DNA of 37,524 nucleotides from SVQP01 sp045603085 (GTDB lineage: Bacteria > Bacillota > Clostridia > Oscillospirales > CAG-272). This document shows positions 27,885 through 36,890 of this stretch, piece after piece (positions within the stretch are counted from its first letter, which is position 1; each line of letters opens with the position of its first letter). Made by a program: the position numbers and the translations under genes. The stretch lies in contig JAZULL010000025.1 of the NCBI GenBank assembly GCA_045603085.1, positions 1-37,524 on the forward strand. The letters are read 5' to 3'. The notes beneath the pieces were generated by a model. That model had not been told where the DNA came from. It did no database searches and saw only the letters and a program-made list of their open reading frames with translations.

Positions 27885-29722
27885 AGGCTCGCGGGGACGT
27901 GCGCCCCGATGCGATATATAAACGTGCGCAGGGCGATCTGGTGATCGCGCTGGCGGGCAATCCCAACGTGGGAAAAAGCACACTTTTCAACGCCTTGACC
28001 GGCATGCATCAACACACGGGAAACTGGACGGGTAAGACGGTGGGCTGTGCCGTGGGGGAGCGGCGGCTGGACGGACGACGCCTGATTTTCGTGGATCTGC
28101 CGGGGACGTATTCGCTCTCTCCTGCCTCGGGCGAGGAGGGTGTAGCGCGGGATTTTTTACTTTCGGGGCAGGCCGACGCGGTCATTGCAGTCTGTGACGC
28201 AACAAGGCCCGCGCGCACCCTCTCGCTTGCCCTGCAGATCGCGGATCTGAGGCTACCCTGTCTGGTTTGCCTTAACCTTGCCGACAGCGCGCAATCCCGC
28301 GGGGTACACACCGATCTGCACGCGCTTTCCGATCGCTTGGGAATGACGGTGATACCAACCGCTGCCAAGGGAGGCCGCGGGCTTGACGAGCTGATCGCGG
28401 CCGCCGTCTCTCTTGCAGACACCCATGACACCCCCGCACCGCCCGCCAACCCCTGTCTTGGCTGTGGAGCTTGCGATGCGGCCGCGCGCGCCCGCCGGAT
28501 ATGCGAAGGCATTGTGCAGGGCGCGGACGACGCCTACGGAAAGCAGGACCGCAGGCTGGACGCGGCGTTTTTGGGCAAGCACACGGCGTTCCCGATTCTG
28601 GTTGGCTTTGCGGCGCTGTTGCTCTGGCTCTCGGCATGGGGCGCGGGCATTCCGTCGGAGTGGCTGGAAACGCTGTTTTCCTATCTTGGCCTGCACCTGC
28701 GCGAGCTCCTCTCGCTTCTCGCCCTGCCGCCATGGCTGCAAGGTATGCTCGCGGACGGCGCGTATGATACGCTATGCCGTGTGGTTGCCGTCATGCTCCC
28801 ACCCATGGCCATCTTTTTTCCGCTGTTTTCACTGCTGGAGGATCTTGGCTATCTGCCCCGCGCGGCCGCTTGCTTTGACCGTCCCTTTGCCGCCTGCGGC
28901 ACGGGCGGCAAGCAGGCCTTGACCATGTGCATGGGGCTTGGGTGCAATGCCGTGGGGGTCAAGGGATGCCGCATTATCGAGTCGCCGCGCGGGCGTCTGA
29001 TTGCCATGCTGACCTGCTCCTTCATGCCGTGTAACGGCAAATTTGCCACCATTCTGTGCATCTGCGCGCTGTACTTTGCGGCAGGCGGTGCGGGCGGCGT
29101 GCTGATCTTGCTTGCGCTGACCGCCGTTTGCATTGCCACCACATTGCTTGTCACGCGGCTTTTGACGCTCGGGACACGCAAATCCGCCCCCGCGCCCTTT
29201 GTGCTGGAGCTCCCCTCCTTTCGCACACCGCACCCGGGGCATATCCTTTACCGCTCCATGATCGATTGCACGCTCCCCATGCTGGGGCGCGCGGTGCTGG
29301 TGGCTCTGCCCGCAGGGGTATTGATCTGGTTGGCGGGCGCGATCGAGCTTGGCGGCCAATCCATTCTCGTCCACCTGCACACATTTTTACACCCCGTAGG
29401 ACTGATCCTTGGCGTGGACGGCGCGATTTTGCTGGCATTTTTACTGGCATTCCCCGCAAACGAGCTGTTCCTCCCCTCACTCTTGGCCATTTACGGCGGC
29501 ACCGACGTAGCCACCACGCTTGCCGCCAACGGCTGGGGGATCCAAACCGCCATCTGCACGCTGATCCTGCTCTTGTTCCACGCGCCCTGTGCCACCACGC
29601 TGCTGACGGTCAGGCGCGAGACCGGCTCGTGGAAACAAACCGCCATGGCCGCGCTGTTGCCAAGCGTGATCGGCGTGCTCGGGTGTCTTGTGGTTCATAC
29701 GCTGTTTCACTTGACGGCATAG
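27875..29722 (+). CDS. feoB: Ferrous iron transporter FeoB
   Basis: A 615-residue FeoB, importing Fe(II) at the membrane. The N-terminal G domain has G1 GNPNVGKS (28-35), G3 DLPGTYSL (74 onward) and NLAD as the G4-like motif. A linker contains a cysteine cluster PCLGCGAC (about 187-194). The membrane part has two gate regions with GLGCNAVGVKGCRI and SFMPCNGKFATIL, and FPANELFLPSLLAIYGG near the end. It is somewhat shorter than typical. The ATG at 27875 lies within feoA and lacks a clear ribosome site, so a downstream GTG at 27899 cannot be excluded. Followed by a perfect terminator. Confidence 0.94.
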   Translation: MSLKARGDVRPDAIYKRAQGDLVIALAGNPNVGKSTLFNALTGMHQHTGNWTGKTVGCAVGERRLDGRRLIFVDLPGTYSLSPASGEEGVARDFLLSGQADAVIAVCDATRPARTLSLALQIADLRLPCLVCLNLADSAQSRGVHTDLHALSDRLGMTVIPTAAKGGRGLDELIAAAVSLADTHDTPAPPANPCLGCGACDAAARARRICEGIVQGADDAYGKQDRRLDAAFLGKHTAFPILVGFAALLLWLSAWGAGIPSEWLETLFSYLGLHLRELLSLLALPPWLQGMLADGAYDTLCRVVAVMLPPMAIFFPLFSLLEDLGYLPRAAACFDRPFAACGTGGKQALTMCMGLGCNAVGVKGCRIIESPRGRLIAMLTCSFMPCNGKFATILCICALYFAAGGAGGVLILLALTAVCIATTLLVTRLLTLGTRKSAPAPFVLELPSFRTPHPGHILYRSMIDCTLPMLGRAVLVALPAGVLIWLAGAIELGGQSILVHLHTFLHPVGLILGVDGAILLAFLLAFPANELFLPSLLAIYGGTDVATTLAANGWGIQTAICTLILLLFHAPCATTLLTVRRETGSWKQTAMAALLPSVIGVLGCLVVHTLFHLTA

Positions 29723-29723
29723 A

Positions 29724-29755
29724 AAAAGCGTTGTGTCTTTCGACACAACGCTTTT
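29724..29755. terminator. Bidirectional terminator between feoB and the membrane protein operon
   Basis: Perfect 14-base-pair stem AAAAGCGTTGTGTC / GACACAACGCTTTT with a TTTC loop. T runs arise from the stem base on both strands, so it can end feoB on plus and the convergent operon on minus. Confidence 0.92.
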
Positions 29756-29761
29756 CATTTA

Positions 29762-30520
29762 TCAAACATTGTAAGCGACGGCGGGGAGCGGCTCTCTGAA
29801 GCTCGCTATCAGCAGGGTGATGGGGAACAGCCCAAGCACCGCAGATACCGCGATCAGCACGCCAAGAGCGGGCGAGCGAAAATACTCGCGTAGGATCTTT
29901 GCATAGCAAACGTAGGAAATGGCCAGACCAACCGCTCCGAGCACGACCGACAGCACCGCGCAAAGCACCGCCAGAATGATCGGCACAATGATAAGTAAAT
30001 AAGAAAAATCCGACAGTAACGAAGCCAATAAGAAAACAATTGCCACAAACACCAGGGCGATCCCCCGTGCGACCTCGGCAAAAAAGCCTTCGCCGAGATC
30101 TACCGACTCCATGAAGAACAACAAAAATAGAAAAGTCATGAAGCCAACAAATAATATCAATGCCATCCAAAACAGCAGCCCTGCTACCAGCATCACGGGA
30201 ATACCAACGCGTATCGCGAGCTTGCTCCATGGGCCAAACTCCTTGCCGCGGCGCGCATCACACCGCTCGGACAGCTTGCCGACGGCATAATAGCGAAAAA
30301 ACGGAACCCAGCACAGCACCTCCATTTTACGCCGCGCGCCCTGCCCTTTGGCAATGCGCGAGAGCGCATAGCTGCCAAGCAGGTGGCTGATCACAACACA
30401 TGCGCTGAAAGCAAGCAAAATCAGCACACCGAAGATCGGGCCCTTCCATCCAAGAGACTCTATGACATCTCCGATAATGTCGATGAGCGCCTGCGACAAA
30501 TCCTCTAAAAGATCAAGCAT
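29762..30520 (-). CDS. Polytopic membrane protein, distant third member of a tandem set
   Basis: A 252-residue membrane protein with about five or six helices (about 28-55, 100-135, 145-165, 170-205, 225-243). After the first helix it reads SYALSRIAKGQGARRKMEVLCWVPFFRYYAVGKLSERCD, which aligns in position and pattern with the equivalent segment of the two upstream neighbours (small helix, Cys/Pro-rich hydrophobic turn, then an A/GK-S-D loop). No known family recognised. GAGGAGGTAACG precedes the ATG. It is the last gene of a three-gene operon, 12 bases after the middle gene, and ends at the shared terminator. Confidence 0.78.
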   Translation of the reverse strand: MLDLLEDLSQALIDIIGDVIESLGWKGPIFGVLILLAFSACVVISHLLGSYALSRIAKGQGARRKMEVLCWVPFFRYYAVGKLSERCDARRGKEFGPWSKLAIRVGIPVMLVAGLLFWMALILFVGFMTFLFLLFFMESVDLGEGFFAEVARGIALVFVAIVFLLASLLSDFSYLLIIVPIILAVLCAVLSVVLGAVGLAISYVCYAKILREYFRSPALGVLIAVSAVLGLFPITLLIASFREPLPAVAYNV

Positions 30521-30532
30521 TGCGTTACCTCC

Positions 30533-31132
30533 TCATTCCTGCTCTGCAGGCTCCTTGAGACCAAAGAACGGCAGAATGAATATGACAATACAAGACAGAT
30601 TGGCATACAGCAAGCAAACGCCAAGCACGATAAACTTCAGCACGGCAGGCTTGAAGGCATCGGCAATGCGCCAATAGCAGAAGCAGCAAATCACGGTGCG
30701 AAGCAAAAAGATGCCGTAAGTGATAAACATCAAGGCCAAGAACAGCCAGAGCACCAGCGTCTGCAGGATCTGTCCCGTGATATCAAGCTCTGCATTCATA
30801 AAGAGGGCCGCGGCTACAGAGGCCACGCACAAAAGCAGCACAGACAGGATGCAGAGAATGGTGGCGGGGATCATCAATCGGGTGATCTTTCCCTTTCTTT
30901 GCGCGCCGTTACGTCTGTCGGCCGCATCGGACGCCTTGGCCAGAGCCAAATAATTCAGAATCGGAACAAACGCCAATACGGGCGAGCAAGCCTGCAGCTT
31001 ATTGCAAATGCGGGCAAGGCCGATGGCATTGAGCAGGTACGGAATCAGCGCGGCAATGCCGAAAAAGATCAGCATTCCCAGCACAAAAACGATGATAGAA
31101 AGTAGGTTTTCCAAAAAATCCTCCTCCGACAA
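30533..31132 (-). CDS. Polytopic membrane protein, paralogue of its upstream neighbour
   Basis: A 199-residue membrane protein with about four or five helices. The segment IGLARICNKLQACSPVLAF followed by VPILNYLALAKASDAADRR is clearly homologous to the equivalent part of the gene at 31133. The remainder is hydrophobic with a conserved-looking CYWRIADAFKPAVLKFI stretch, matched by a YIAFFRTSRAFVPTWASW stretch in the neighbour. Function unknown. The layout is mildly reminiscent of small membrane proteins annotated DUF5684-like, but I am not confident of that. The start follows the upstream stop directly, suggesting coupling. Confidence 0.8.
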   Translation of the reverse strand: MSEEDFLENLLSIIVFVLGMLIFFGIAALIPYLLNAIGLARICNKLQACSPVLAFVPILNYLALAKASDAADRRNGAQRKGKITRLMIPATILCILSVLLLCVASVAAALFMNAELDITGQILQTLVLWLFLALMFITYGIFLLRTVICCFCYWRIADAFKPAVLKFIVLGVCLLYANLSCIVIFILPFFGLKEPAEQE

Positions 31133-31768
31133 TCAAGCCTGCCCGTAAAACGCTTTCGCGTTCTCCTCGACAGCCACCCCTTCGATCATGCCGTCGTACT
31201 TAACCTTAAAGAAGCTCATGACCAGCAGCACAATGCCGTTAATTTGCGGCCACAGGACCAATGCAATCAGCAGCACCCAGCTTGCCCAGGTGGGCACGAA
31301 TGCGCGGCTTGTGCGGAAAAATGCGATATACAGCAGCACCCTATACCAAAGGTAAACTGCCAGATAGGCAAGAAGAAAGATCCACATGACGGCAACCAAC
31401 AGAATAATCAACCAGATAAAGGAGCCGCTTGCGTCCGAGATCATATACGCGACCAGCAAGCTGATCAGACAAGCGAGCATGGTGGCAAGCCACAGAATGG
31501 CGGCCAGGATCAAGGAAATGGCGGCCTGCTTGGTCAGGTTCTTTTTCTTGCCGTCCAGCTTGAGAATTGCCACGTCGGACGCCTTGGCAAATACAACACC
31601 GCGGACTAACGGAATCCATGCAAGGATGGGACGGCATGCGCCCAGCTTTTTACAGATGCGCGCAAGGCCAATCGAATAGATCACGTAGGTTGCCAGTGCC
31701 GCTGCCAAAGACGCCAATGCGGCCAGCGCGTAAAGAATGACAAGAATAATAGCTCCCCAATCAGTCAT
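31133..31768 (-). CDS. Polytopic membrane protein, first of the tandem paralogues
   Basis: A 211-residue membrane protein with about five helices (about 5-32, 83-110, 116-140, 170-190). It carries IGLARICKKLGACRPILAW then IPLVRGVVFAKASDVAILK, shared with the next gene. Start at 31768 is set by GGAGG eight bases upstream; an ATG seven codons earlier overlaps the ribosome site. It is transcribed from a perfect consensus promoter at 31806-31834. Function unknown. Confidence 0.8.
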   Translation of the reverse strand: MTDWGAIILVILYALAALASLAAALATYVIYSIGLARICKKLGACRPILAWIPLVRGVVFAKASDVAILKLDGKKKNLTKQAAISLILAAILWLATMLACLISLLVAYMISDASGSFIWLIILLVAVMWIFLLAYLAVYLWYRVLLYIAFFRTSRAFVPTWASWVLLIALVLWPQINGIVLLVMSFFKVKYDGMIEGVAVEENAKAFYGQA

Positions 31769-31805
31769 AAATCGTTCCTCCCGAAACAATCGTTATGTTA
31801 ATTTT

Positions 31806-31834
31806 ATTATAGCATCCGCAAAAATACTTGTCAA
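31806..31834 (-). promoter_or_regulatory. Perfect consensus promoter for the membrane paralogue operon
   Basis: Read on the minus strand: TTGACA (31829-31834), exactly 17 bases, TATAAT (31806-31811), plus TGC extended -10. Every consensus position matches. Confidence 0.93.
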
Positions 31835-31857
31835 GCAAAATCTTTGCACTTGCGCTA

Positions 31858-31886
31858 TTGCATGTAGCGGCAAAATATGTTATAAT
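31858..31886 (+). promoter_or_regulatory. Extended -10 promoter for the plus-strand operon at 31921
   Basis: TTGCAT (31858-31863), 17-base spacer, TATAAT (31881-31886) preceded by TGT. It lies back to back with the minus-strand promoter, only 23 bases between the -35 boxes, so the two may share control. Confidence 0.8.
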
Positions 31887-31920
31887 TATTATAATTATAC
31901 TGATAGAAAAGAGTGATTCC

Positions 31921-32664
31921 ATGTTTTATGCATATAACGGCATCGCGCGGCTGCTGGTTGCCATGGGGCTGGCCGAATTCCGCACGATCACCGAGGAGGC
32001 CACCGGCCTGACCTACACCACCTTCCACACGCTGGGCACGGGTGGCATGATCCTGAATTTAGTGCTGATTCTGGCTTCGTGCGTCATCATCCCCTATCTC
32101 GTCTGCTCGGTCGCCATTCCGCTGACCTATTGCCGCAAAATTGGGAAGAACTCCGCTTTGAAAAGCGTTGAGCTTGGCGACGTGTGGCGCGGTGTGGGCA
32201 AATGGCATGCCGTCGCCTGCACAGCCATCAAGGCCACGGCTTGCTATCTCTGCATTCAGCTGGCAGGTCTTGCGCTCGGCGCGGACGGTGCCGCAATTGC
32301 GGGATTTTTCTTGGTGCTTGGCAGTATCCTCCCCATCTGGCGAAAAATGAACGGCTCGCGCGGCTTTGAGACAGCCGCCATCTGCGCTCTGTTTCTCTCC
32401 CCCTTAGTGTTCGGTATCCTGTTGATCATTTATCTGATCGTACTTGTGGGCATCCGCTACGCTACTCCCGCAAGACTGTTCCCCACCCTGCTTTATCCGC
32501 TCGTCGCGCGCGCGTTTATGATGGACTCCAACCCCACCATGGTGCTGTTATCGGTTGGCATCGTGGCCTTGATGATCTTCTCACATTGGAAAAACATCCG
32601 CGCCATGCTCAATCGCGAAGAACCCCGTTTGGAATTCAAGAAAAACAAGTCTGAGGAAACGTAA
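31921..32664 (+). CDS. Polytopic membrane protein of unknown function
   Basis: A 247-residue protein with about five membrane helices (about 42-68, 95-118, 120-140, 155-182, 200-220). I recognise no family. The start at 31921 is preferred because the longer reading (from 31828) would run through the promoter; the ribosome site (AAAAGAG) is modest. The stop overlaps the next ATG in TAATG, so it is coupled to the methyltransferase gene. Confidence 0.75.
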   Translation: MFYAYNGIARLLVAMGLAEFRTITEEATGLTYTTFHTLGTGGMILNLVLILASCVIIPYLVCSVAIPLTYCRKIGKNSALKSVELGDVWRGVGKWHAVACTAIKATACYLCIQLAGLALGADGAAIAGFFLVLGSILPIWRKMNGSRGFETAAICALFLSPLVFGILLIIYLIVLVGIRYATPARLFPTLLYPLVARAFMMDSNPTMVLLSVGIVALMIFSHWKNIRAMLNREEPRLEFKKNKSEET

Positions 32665-33878
32665 TGGAATACACACCGCAAATCAACCGCCTTTGCGAGA
32701 TCATCAAAACCGCGGCCATATCGGGACAGCTCAAAAAAGCCGTGATGTCCAAGTGCCGCGACACAGGTGTCTTGCGCATTACGCTGACCGCCCGCACCAT
32801 TGGCGGCAAGCTTTGTCTGCAGGCCGAGTCCCTGCACACCGACAACAAGGCCAAGCACCAAAACCTCTCGCCCGACAACACGGACGCCCTTTGCTCGCTG
32901 CTTTCGGGCGCGGCACAGATCAACGTGCTGACCGCGCTTGGGGATTGCGAATACCGCACCGCCAAATCCGGTAAGGTAACCCTGCAGGGCGGCGACGCGC
33001 TGCTTTGCAAGCTGCAAAACGCCGCACCGCGCGCTCTGCCCATCACCCAGACCAACAACCGCGAGAAAAACTACATCCTTTCGGGCAACGAGCCCTTTCT
33101 GATCAAGCTGGAGGTCAGCGACAAAAACGGTCGCGTGCACGACAAAAAGCGCGCCAAATTCCGTCAGATCAACCGCTTTTTAGAGCTCGTACGCGACATC
33201 GAGGATAAGCTCCCCGCTACCGGAAAGCTGCGCATCTGCGACCTTTGCTGTGGCAAAAGCTACCTTTCCTTTGCGGTCTATCACTATTTTTCGGTCATAA
33301 AAGGGCGCGACGTGCAGATGACCGGCGTGGATCTCAAGCCCGACGTGGTCGCCTTCTGCTCCGAGACCGCCACCGCACTCGGCTTTGACGGGCTGGAATT
33401 TCTGCACGGTGACGTGGGCAAATATGACACCGCGGAGCACGTGCATCTGGTCATTTCCCTGCACGCCTGCGATATCGCCACCGATCTGGTACTGTCCCGC
33501 GCGCTGGCTTGGCAGGCCGACGTCATTCTGTCCACCCCTTGCTGTCACCACGCGCTCAGCCCCGCTTTGAGCTGTCCGTCCCTTTCATTTATCTCCAAGC
33601 ATTCCATGCTTCGCCAGAAGCTTTGCGACGCCGCCACCGACGCGCTTCGTCTCAAGATTTTAGAGGCACACGGATATTCCACCGCCGCGCTGGAGCTGAT
33701 CGACCCCGAGGAAACTCCCAAAAACATCATGCTTCGCGGCATTCGCAAGAGCAACCCCGACCCCGCCGTTATGCAAGCGGCCCGACAGGAGGCCGAACAG
33801 ATCCGACAGTTCCTGTTAGGCGATGCCACCCCTTGGTGGGCAGACGTCAAAACTTATTCGAAAGGAGCTCCCCAATGA
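32664..33878 (+). CDS. SAM-dependent methyltransferase-like protein (Methyltransf_32)
   Basis: A 404-residue protein. The C-terminal half is a class I methyltransferase of the Methyltransf_32 type: CDLCCGKSYLSFAVYHYF is motif I (about 193-210), GVDLKPDVVAFC holds the acidic ribose-binding residue, and LVISLHACDIATDLVL plus STPCCHH follow, the latter reminiscent of METTL25/GSTCD relatives. The N-terminal 140 residues are a separate, unrecognised domain (beta-rich, with LRITLTARTIGGKLCLQAE). The substrate is unknown; an RNA or protein target would be plausible for the family. It starts in the stop codon of the previous gene, and its own stop overlaps the next ATG (ATGA). Confidence 0.88.
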   Translation: MEYTPQINRLCEIIKTAAISGQLKKAVMSKCRDTGVLRITLTARTIGGKLCLQAESLHTDNKAKHQNLSPDNTDALCSLLSGAAQINVLTALGDCEYRTAKSGKVTLQGGDALLCKLQNAAPRALPITQTNNREKNYILSGNEPFLIKLEVSDKNGRVHDKKRAKFRQINRFLELVRDIEDKLPATGKLRICDLCCGKSYLSFAVYHYFSVIKGRDVQMTGVDLKPDVVAFCSETATALGFDGLEFLHGDVGKYDTAEHVHLVISLHACDIATDLVLSRALAWQADVILSTPCCHHALSPALSCPSLSFISKHSMLRQKLCDAATDALRLKILEAHGYSTAALELIDPEETPKNIMLRGIRKSNPDPAVMQAARQEAEQIRQFLLGDATPWWADVKTYSKGAPQ

Positions 33879-36829
33879 ACAAAAAGCATCTTTTGATCGC
33901 GCTGCTTTCGCTTTGCCTGCTGGCAAGCACGGCAGTCGCGCTGGCAATCCCCTCGCTGGCGGCCGACAGTCGCTACAAGGCCCCCGACTACTTGGTGGAT
34001 TTCAACAACCCCGACAACGTTACGGCAAGCTTTGACTCGCACAACGTCAGCAGCGTACACAACGCTGACGAGCAGGCCTTGCAGCTGATCTTTATTGACG
34101 ACGGCTCGGGCATGTGCGACGACCCCTACATCAATCTGGCTCTGCCCACGGGCGTGATCGACGTGGCCAAATATCACTACATGGCCATGTTGATCAAAAC
34201 CGACTTTTCGGGCGCGCAGGGTGAGATTCGTCTGCGCTCCGCCACCACACAGAACAACTACCCCTGCTACCGCTACGATTACAGCAGCACCACCGATTGG
34301 CAGCTGGTGATCGTGGATCTGACCGACCTTTCCTCGGTCATCTATTTTCCGCAGGGCGCCGAGATTTCGGGCGTGCTGAGCAATCTGCGTCTTGACCCCT
34401 TCAACAACCGCTGTGGCAGCGGCGTCAGCTTCTACCTCAAGGCCTACGGCCTTTACAGCAGCTATTCCGACGCCGAATCCTTTATCTATTTCGAAAGCGA
34501 GGTGGATAACACCCCCGTGAAGCCCGATATCGATTATTCCGCTTATTGGAAGGGCGAGGCGTATGCCACCCCCTCCAACCGCTACCGCATGAACTGGGTG
34601 GATTACGGCTTTGGTCAGGCCTATCAGTCCAAGATCAACTCTCTGTTGGTGCAAGGCTACGGCGGCATTGTGACCAACGTCAACTTCAATCAGCAATACC
34701 TCAAGGACGAGAGCGAATTCGAGCTGCTGAAAAAAGCCTACCTCTTTGCCAAAGACAAGGACATGACACTGTGGATCTACGACGAATATCAATGGCCCAG
34801 CGGCTCTGCCTACGGCCAGGTGCTGGACACCAATGCAGAATGGCGTGCGACCGGCATTGAGCACGTCAAGATCTCTCTGCAGTCCCCCGTCGGCCAATAC
34901 AGACTGAGCAACAAGGACATTGAGCTTGGTATTAAGCTGGCTACGCTGACGGTTGGCGACCGGGTGATCGCGCTGGAGCACGGCACAGACGCCCTGCAAT
35001 TTGATCTGACCGATCAATATTCCGGCGCATGCGTGCTGGACGTTTACGTTCTGCGCTACACCGACGACCACGAGCAGGACAGAACCGATTTCTCGACGCT
35101 TTACCACGTTGACACGCTGCGTCCCGACTCGGTGGATCGCTTTATTGAGCTGACGCATCAGCACTACAAGGACTCCTTTGGCGAGGACTTTAAGATGGTG
35201 GAAGCCTTCTTTACCGATGAGCCCAGCCAAGGCAACCGCGATATGGCCGACTACGTGGTCTGGACCGACGGTCTTGAGGACAAATTCAAGCAGACCTACG
35301 GCTACGATCTGTACCTCCCCGATCTGTTCGAGGGTCAGGGCGAGCAGGCCAGACTGACCAGAATTCACTACTATTCACTGGTGGCCTCGCTGTTCAAGCA
35401 GTCCTATATCGACCGGATCACACAGTGGTGCGAGCAAAACGGCGTTGCCTCCTCGGGACACTTGCTGTTTGAGGAAAACATGAACGACCACGTGGAAACC
35501 TACGGCGGCGACTTCATGCAGATCATCGGCGGCATGACTGTGCCCGGCGTGGACATTCTGTGGGTTGACCCCGACCATCTTCTCTCGGATTGCTACGTCG
35601 GCAATCACCTTGGCATCCGCTTCGTCGCCTGCGCGGCACGCAACGCGGGCAAGACCGAGGTCATGATAGAATACAACCCCTCCGCCGTCAAAACCGAGCA
35701 GTTTTCCGCAGATAAGATGGGCTCTTCGATCGGCGGCGTAACGCTCTCGCGTCTGTTCGGCACCACCGTTTACAACGTTATCAATCCCCAAAAGGACTAC
35801 AATCAGGCTGAGATCAACCTGCTCAACGAATACGTCGGCCGCCTCAACACCCTGCTGGACGGTACCGTCGAGGCAGGCGACCTTGCCATCTTCTACCCCA
35901 TCGCAACCGTGCAGGCCCTGCACAACGCCGACGACGTGCACTCCTCGGCGGCAGGCAGAGGCACCGACGCCGTGCAGCTGCAGAGCAATTATCACAAGCT
36001 CTGCCTTGATCTGTTGCAGCGTCACGTTCTGTACTCTGTCATTGACGATCAGAGCATTTGTGCCGCTACCGTGACCGCAGACGGCAGACTTGTGATCGGC
36101 AACGGCTCCTATCGCACGCTTGTACTGGCTTATGCCGAGTACATCTCCCCCCAGGCCGCCGAAAAGTTAGCTCTCTTCAAAGAGGCGGGCGGTACCGTCG
36201 TCTTTGTCGGCAGCACTGCCGACGCCTTCAAGGCCACCACACTTGACGGTAACGAGCGCGTTACCGCCGCTATGGCACAGCTGGCTGATTGCGACTCCTA
36301 TTCCCTGACCGTGGCAGGCCAGCGCATTTCCAAGCTTGCAAACAACGTCATGAAGCTGACCGCGCTGGACGGCGCCGTGACCTCCAAGCAGGTTCTTTAC
36401 GGTGACTTTATGGACGCCGACCACGATATTGTCTACGTAGCCAACTCCTGCAATGCAGACGGCCGCGCTACGCTGGAATTTACCGATGGCTATGCGGGCG
36501 ATTACACCGTCTACTATCCCATGACCGGCGAGATCGTTGCCGGCTCGGGCAACAGCGTACAGATCGACCTTCCCGCTTACTGCGCGGTGCTGATCGTGCG
36601 CGCCGACAACAACACCACCGAAGACACCCCTTACGGTGACGGTGAACAGACCACGCCCGAGGACACCACCCCCGAGGCGGACTCCTCTGCTGACGACACG
36701 ACCACCGAGGACGCGACCGAGCAGCCCGGCGGTTGTAAATCCGCCGCCACGGGTGCCGCAATGGCCGCCGTTATGGCAACCGCCCTGATCGGTACGGCCG
36801 CTGTTATCGGCAAAAAGAAACAAGATTAA
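33875..36829 (+). CDS. Secreted glycosidase-like protein (possible GH106-type barrel) with C-terminal anchor tail
   Basis: A 984-residue surface protein. Signal peptide about 1-29 (cleavage near SLA-AD). Residues about 35-215 form a beta-rich, possibly carbohydrate-binding module. The catalytic-type domain (about 225-720) contains LWIYDEYQWPSGSAYG (D303, E304) and FFTDEPS (D448, E449), motifs that recall alpha-L-rhamnosidase-like GH106 enzymes; that assignment is tentative. A beta-rich region follows (about 800-905), then a Thr/Glu/Asp/Pro-rich linker and a tail reading GGC (C954), small residues, one membrane helix, and KKKQD. There is no LPXTG motif. The start is seven bases after AAAGGAG and overlaps the methyltransferase stop. 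The substrate cannot be read from the sequence. Confidence 0.82.
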   Translation: MNKKHLLIALLSLCLLASTAVALAIPSLAADSRYKAPDYLVDFNNPDNVTASFDSHNVSSVHNADEQALQLIFIDDGSGMCDDPYINLALPTGVIDVAKYHYMAMLIKTDFSGAQGEIRLRSATTQNNYPCYRYDYSSTTDWQLVIVDLTDLSSVIYFPQGAEISGVLSNLRLDPFNNRCGSGVSFYLKAYGLYSSYSDAESFIYFESEVDNTPVKPDIDYSAYWKGEAYATPSNRYRMNWVDYGFGQAYQSKINSLLVQGYGGIVTNVNFNQQYLKDESEFELLKKAYLFAKDKDMTLWIYDEYQWPSGSAYGQVLDTNAEWRATGIEHVKISLQSPVGQYRLSNKDIELGIKLATLTVGDRVIALEHGTDALQFDLTDQYSGACVLDVYVLRYTDDHEQDRTDFSTLYHVDTLRPDSVDRFIELTHQHYKDSFGEDFKMVEAFFTDEPSQGNRDMADYVVWTDGLEDKFKQTYGYDLYLPDLFEGQGEQARLTRIHYYSLVASLFKQSYIDRITQWCEQNGVASSGHLLFEENMNDHVETYGGDFMQIIGGMTVPGVDILWVDPDHLLSDCYVGNHLGIRFVACAARNAGKTEVMIEYNPSAVKTEQFSADKMGSSIGGVTLSRLFGTTVYNVINPQKDYNQAEINLLNEYVGRLNTLLDGTVEAGDLAIFYPIATVQALHNADDVHSSAAGRGTDAVQLQSNYHKLCLDLLQRHVLYSVIDDQSICAATVTADGRLVIGNGSYRTLVLAYAEYISPQAAEKLALFKEAGGTVVFVGSTADAFKATTLDGNERVTAAMAQLADCDSYSLTVAGQRISKLANNVMKLTALDGAVTSKQVLYGDFMDADHDIVYVANSCNADGRATLEFTDGYAGDYTVYYPMTGEIVAGSGNSVQIDLPAYCAVLIVRADNNTTEDTPYGDGEQTTPEDTTPEADSSADDTTTEDATEQPGGCKSAATGAAMAAVMATALIGTAAVIGKKKQD

Positions 36830-36854
36830 CAAAACAAAAAAAGAAGCTGAACCT

Positions 36855-36888
36855 TTGGCGTGATACTCTTAACGGAGTATCACGCCAA
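36855..36888. repeat. Perfect 14-base-pair hairpin after the glycosidase-like gene
   Basis: TTGGCGTGATACTC (36855-36868) and GAGTATCACGCCAA (36875-36888) around TTAACG. No T run follows on the plus strand, so a classical terminator is doubtful. The arm contains TATCAC, also the core of the nine-base linker further on. Confidence 0.85.
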
Positions 36889-36890
36889 CT

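Noticed and set aside
36855..36888. Intrinsic terminator after the glycosidase-like gene
   Set aside because: The hairpin is strong but no T run follows on the plus strand; it may still affect the 3' end of the transcript.
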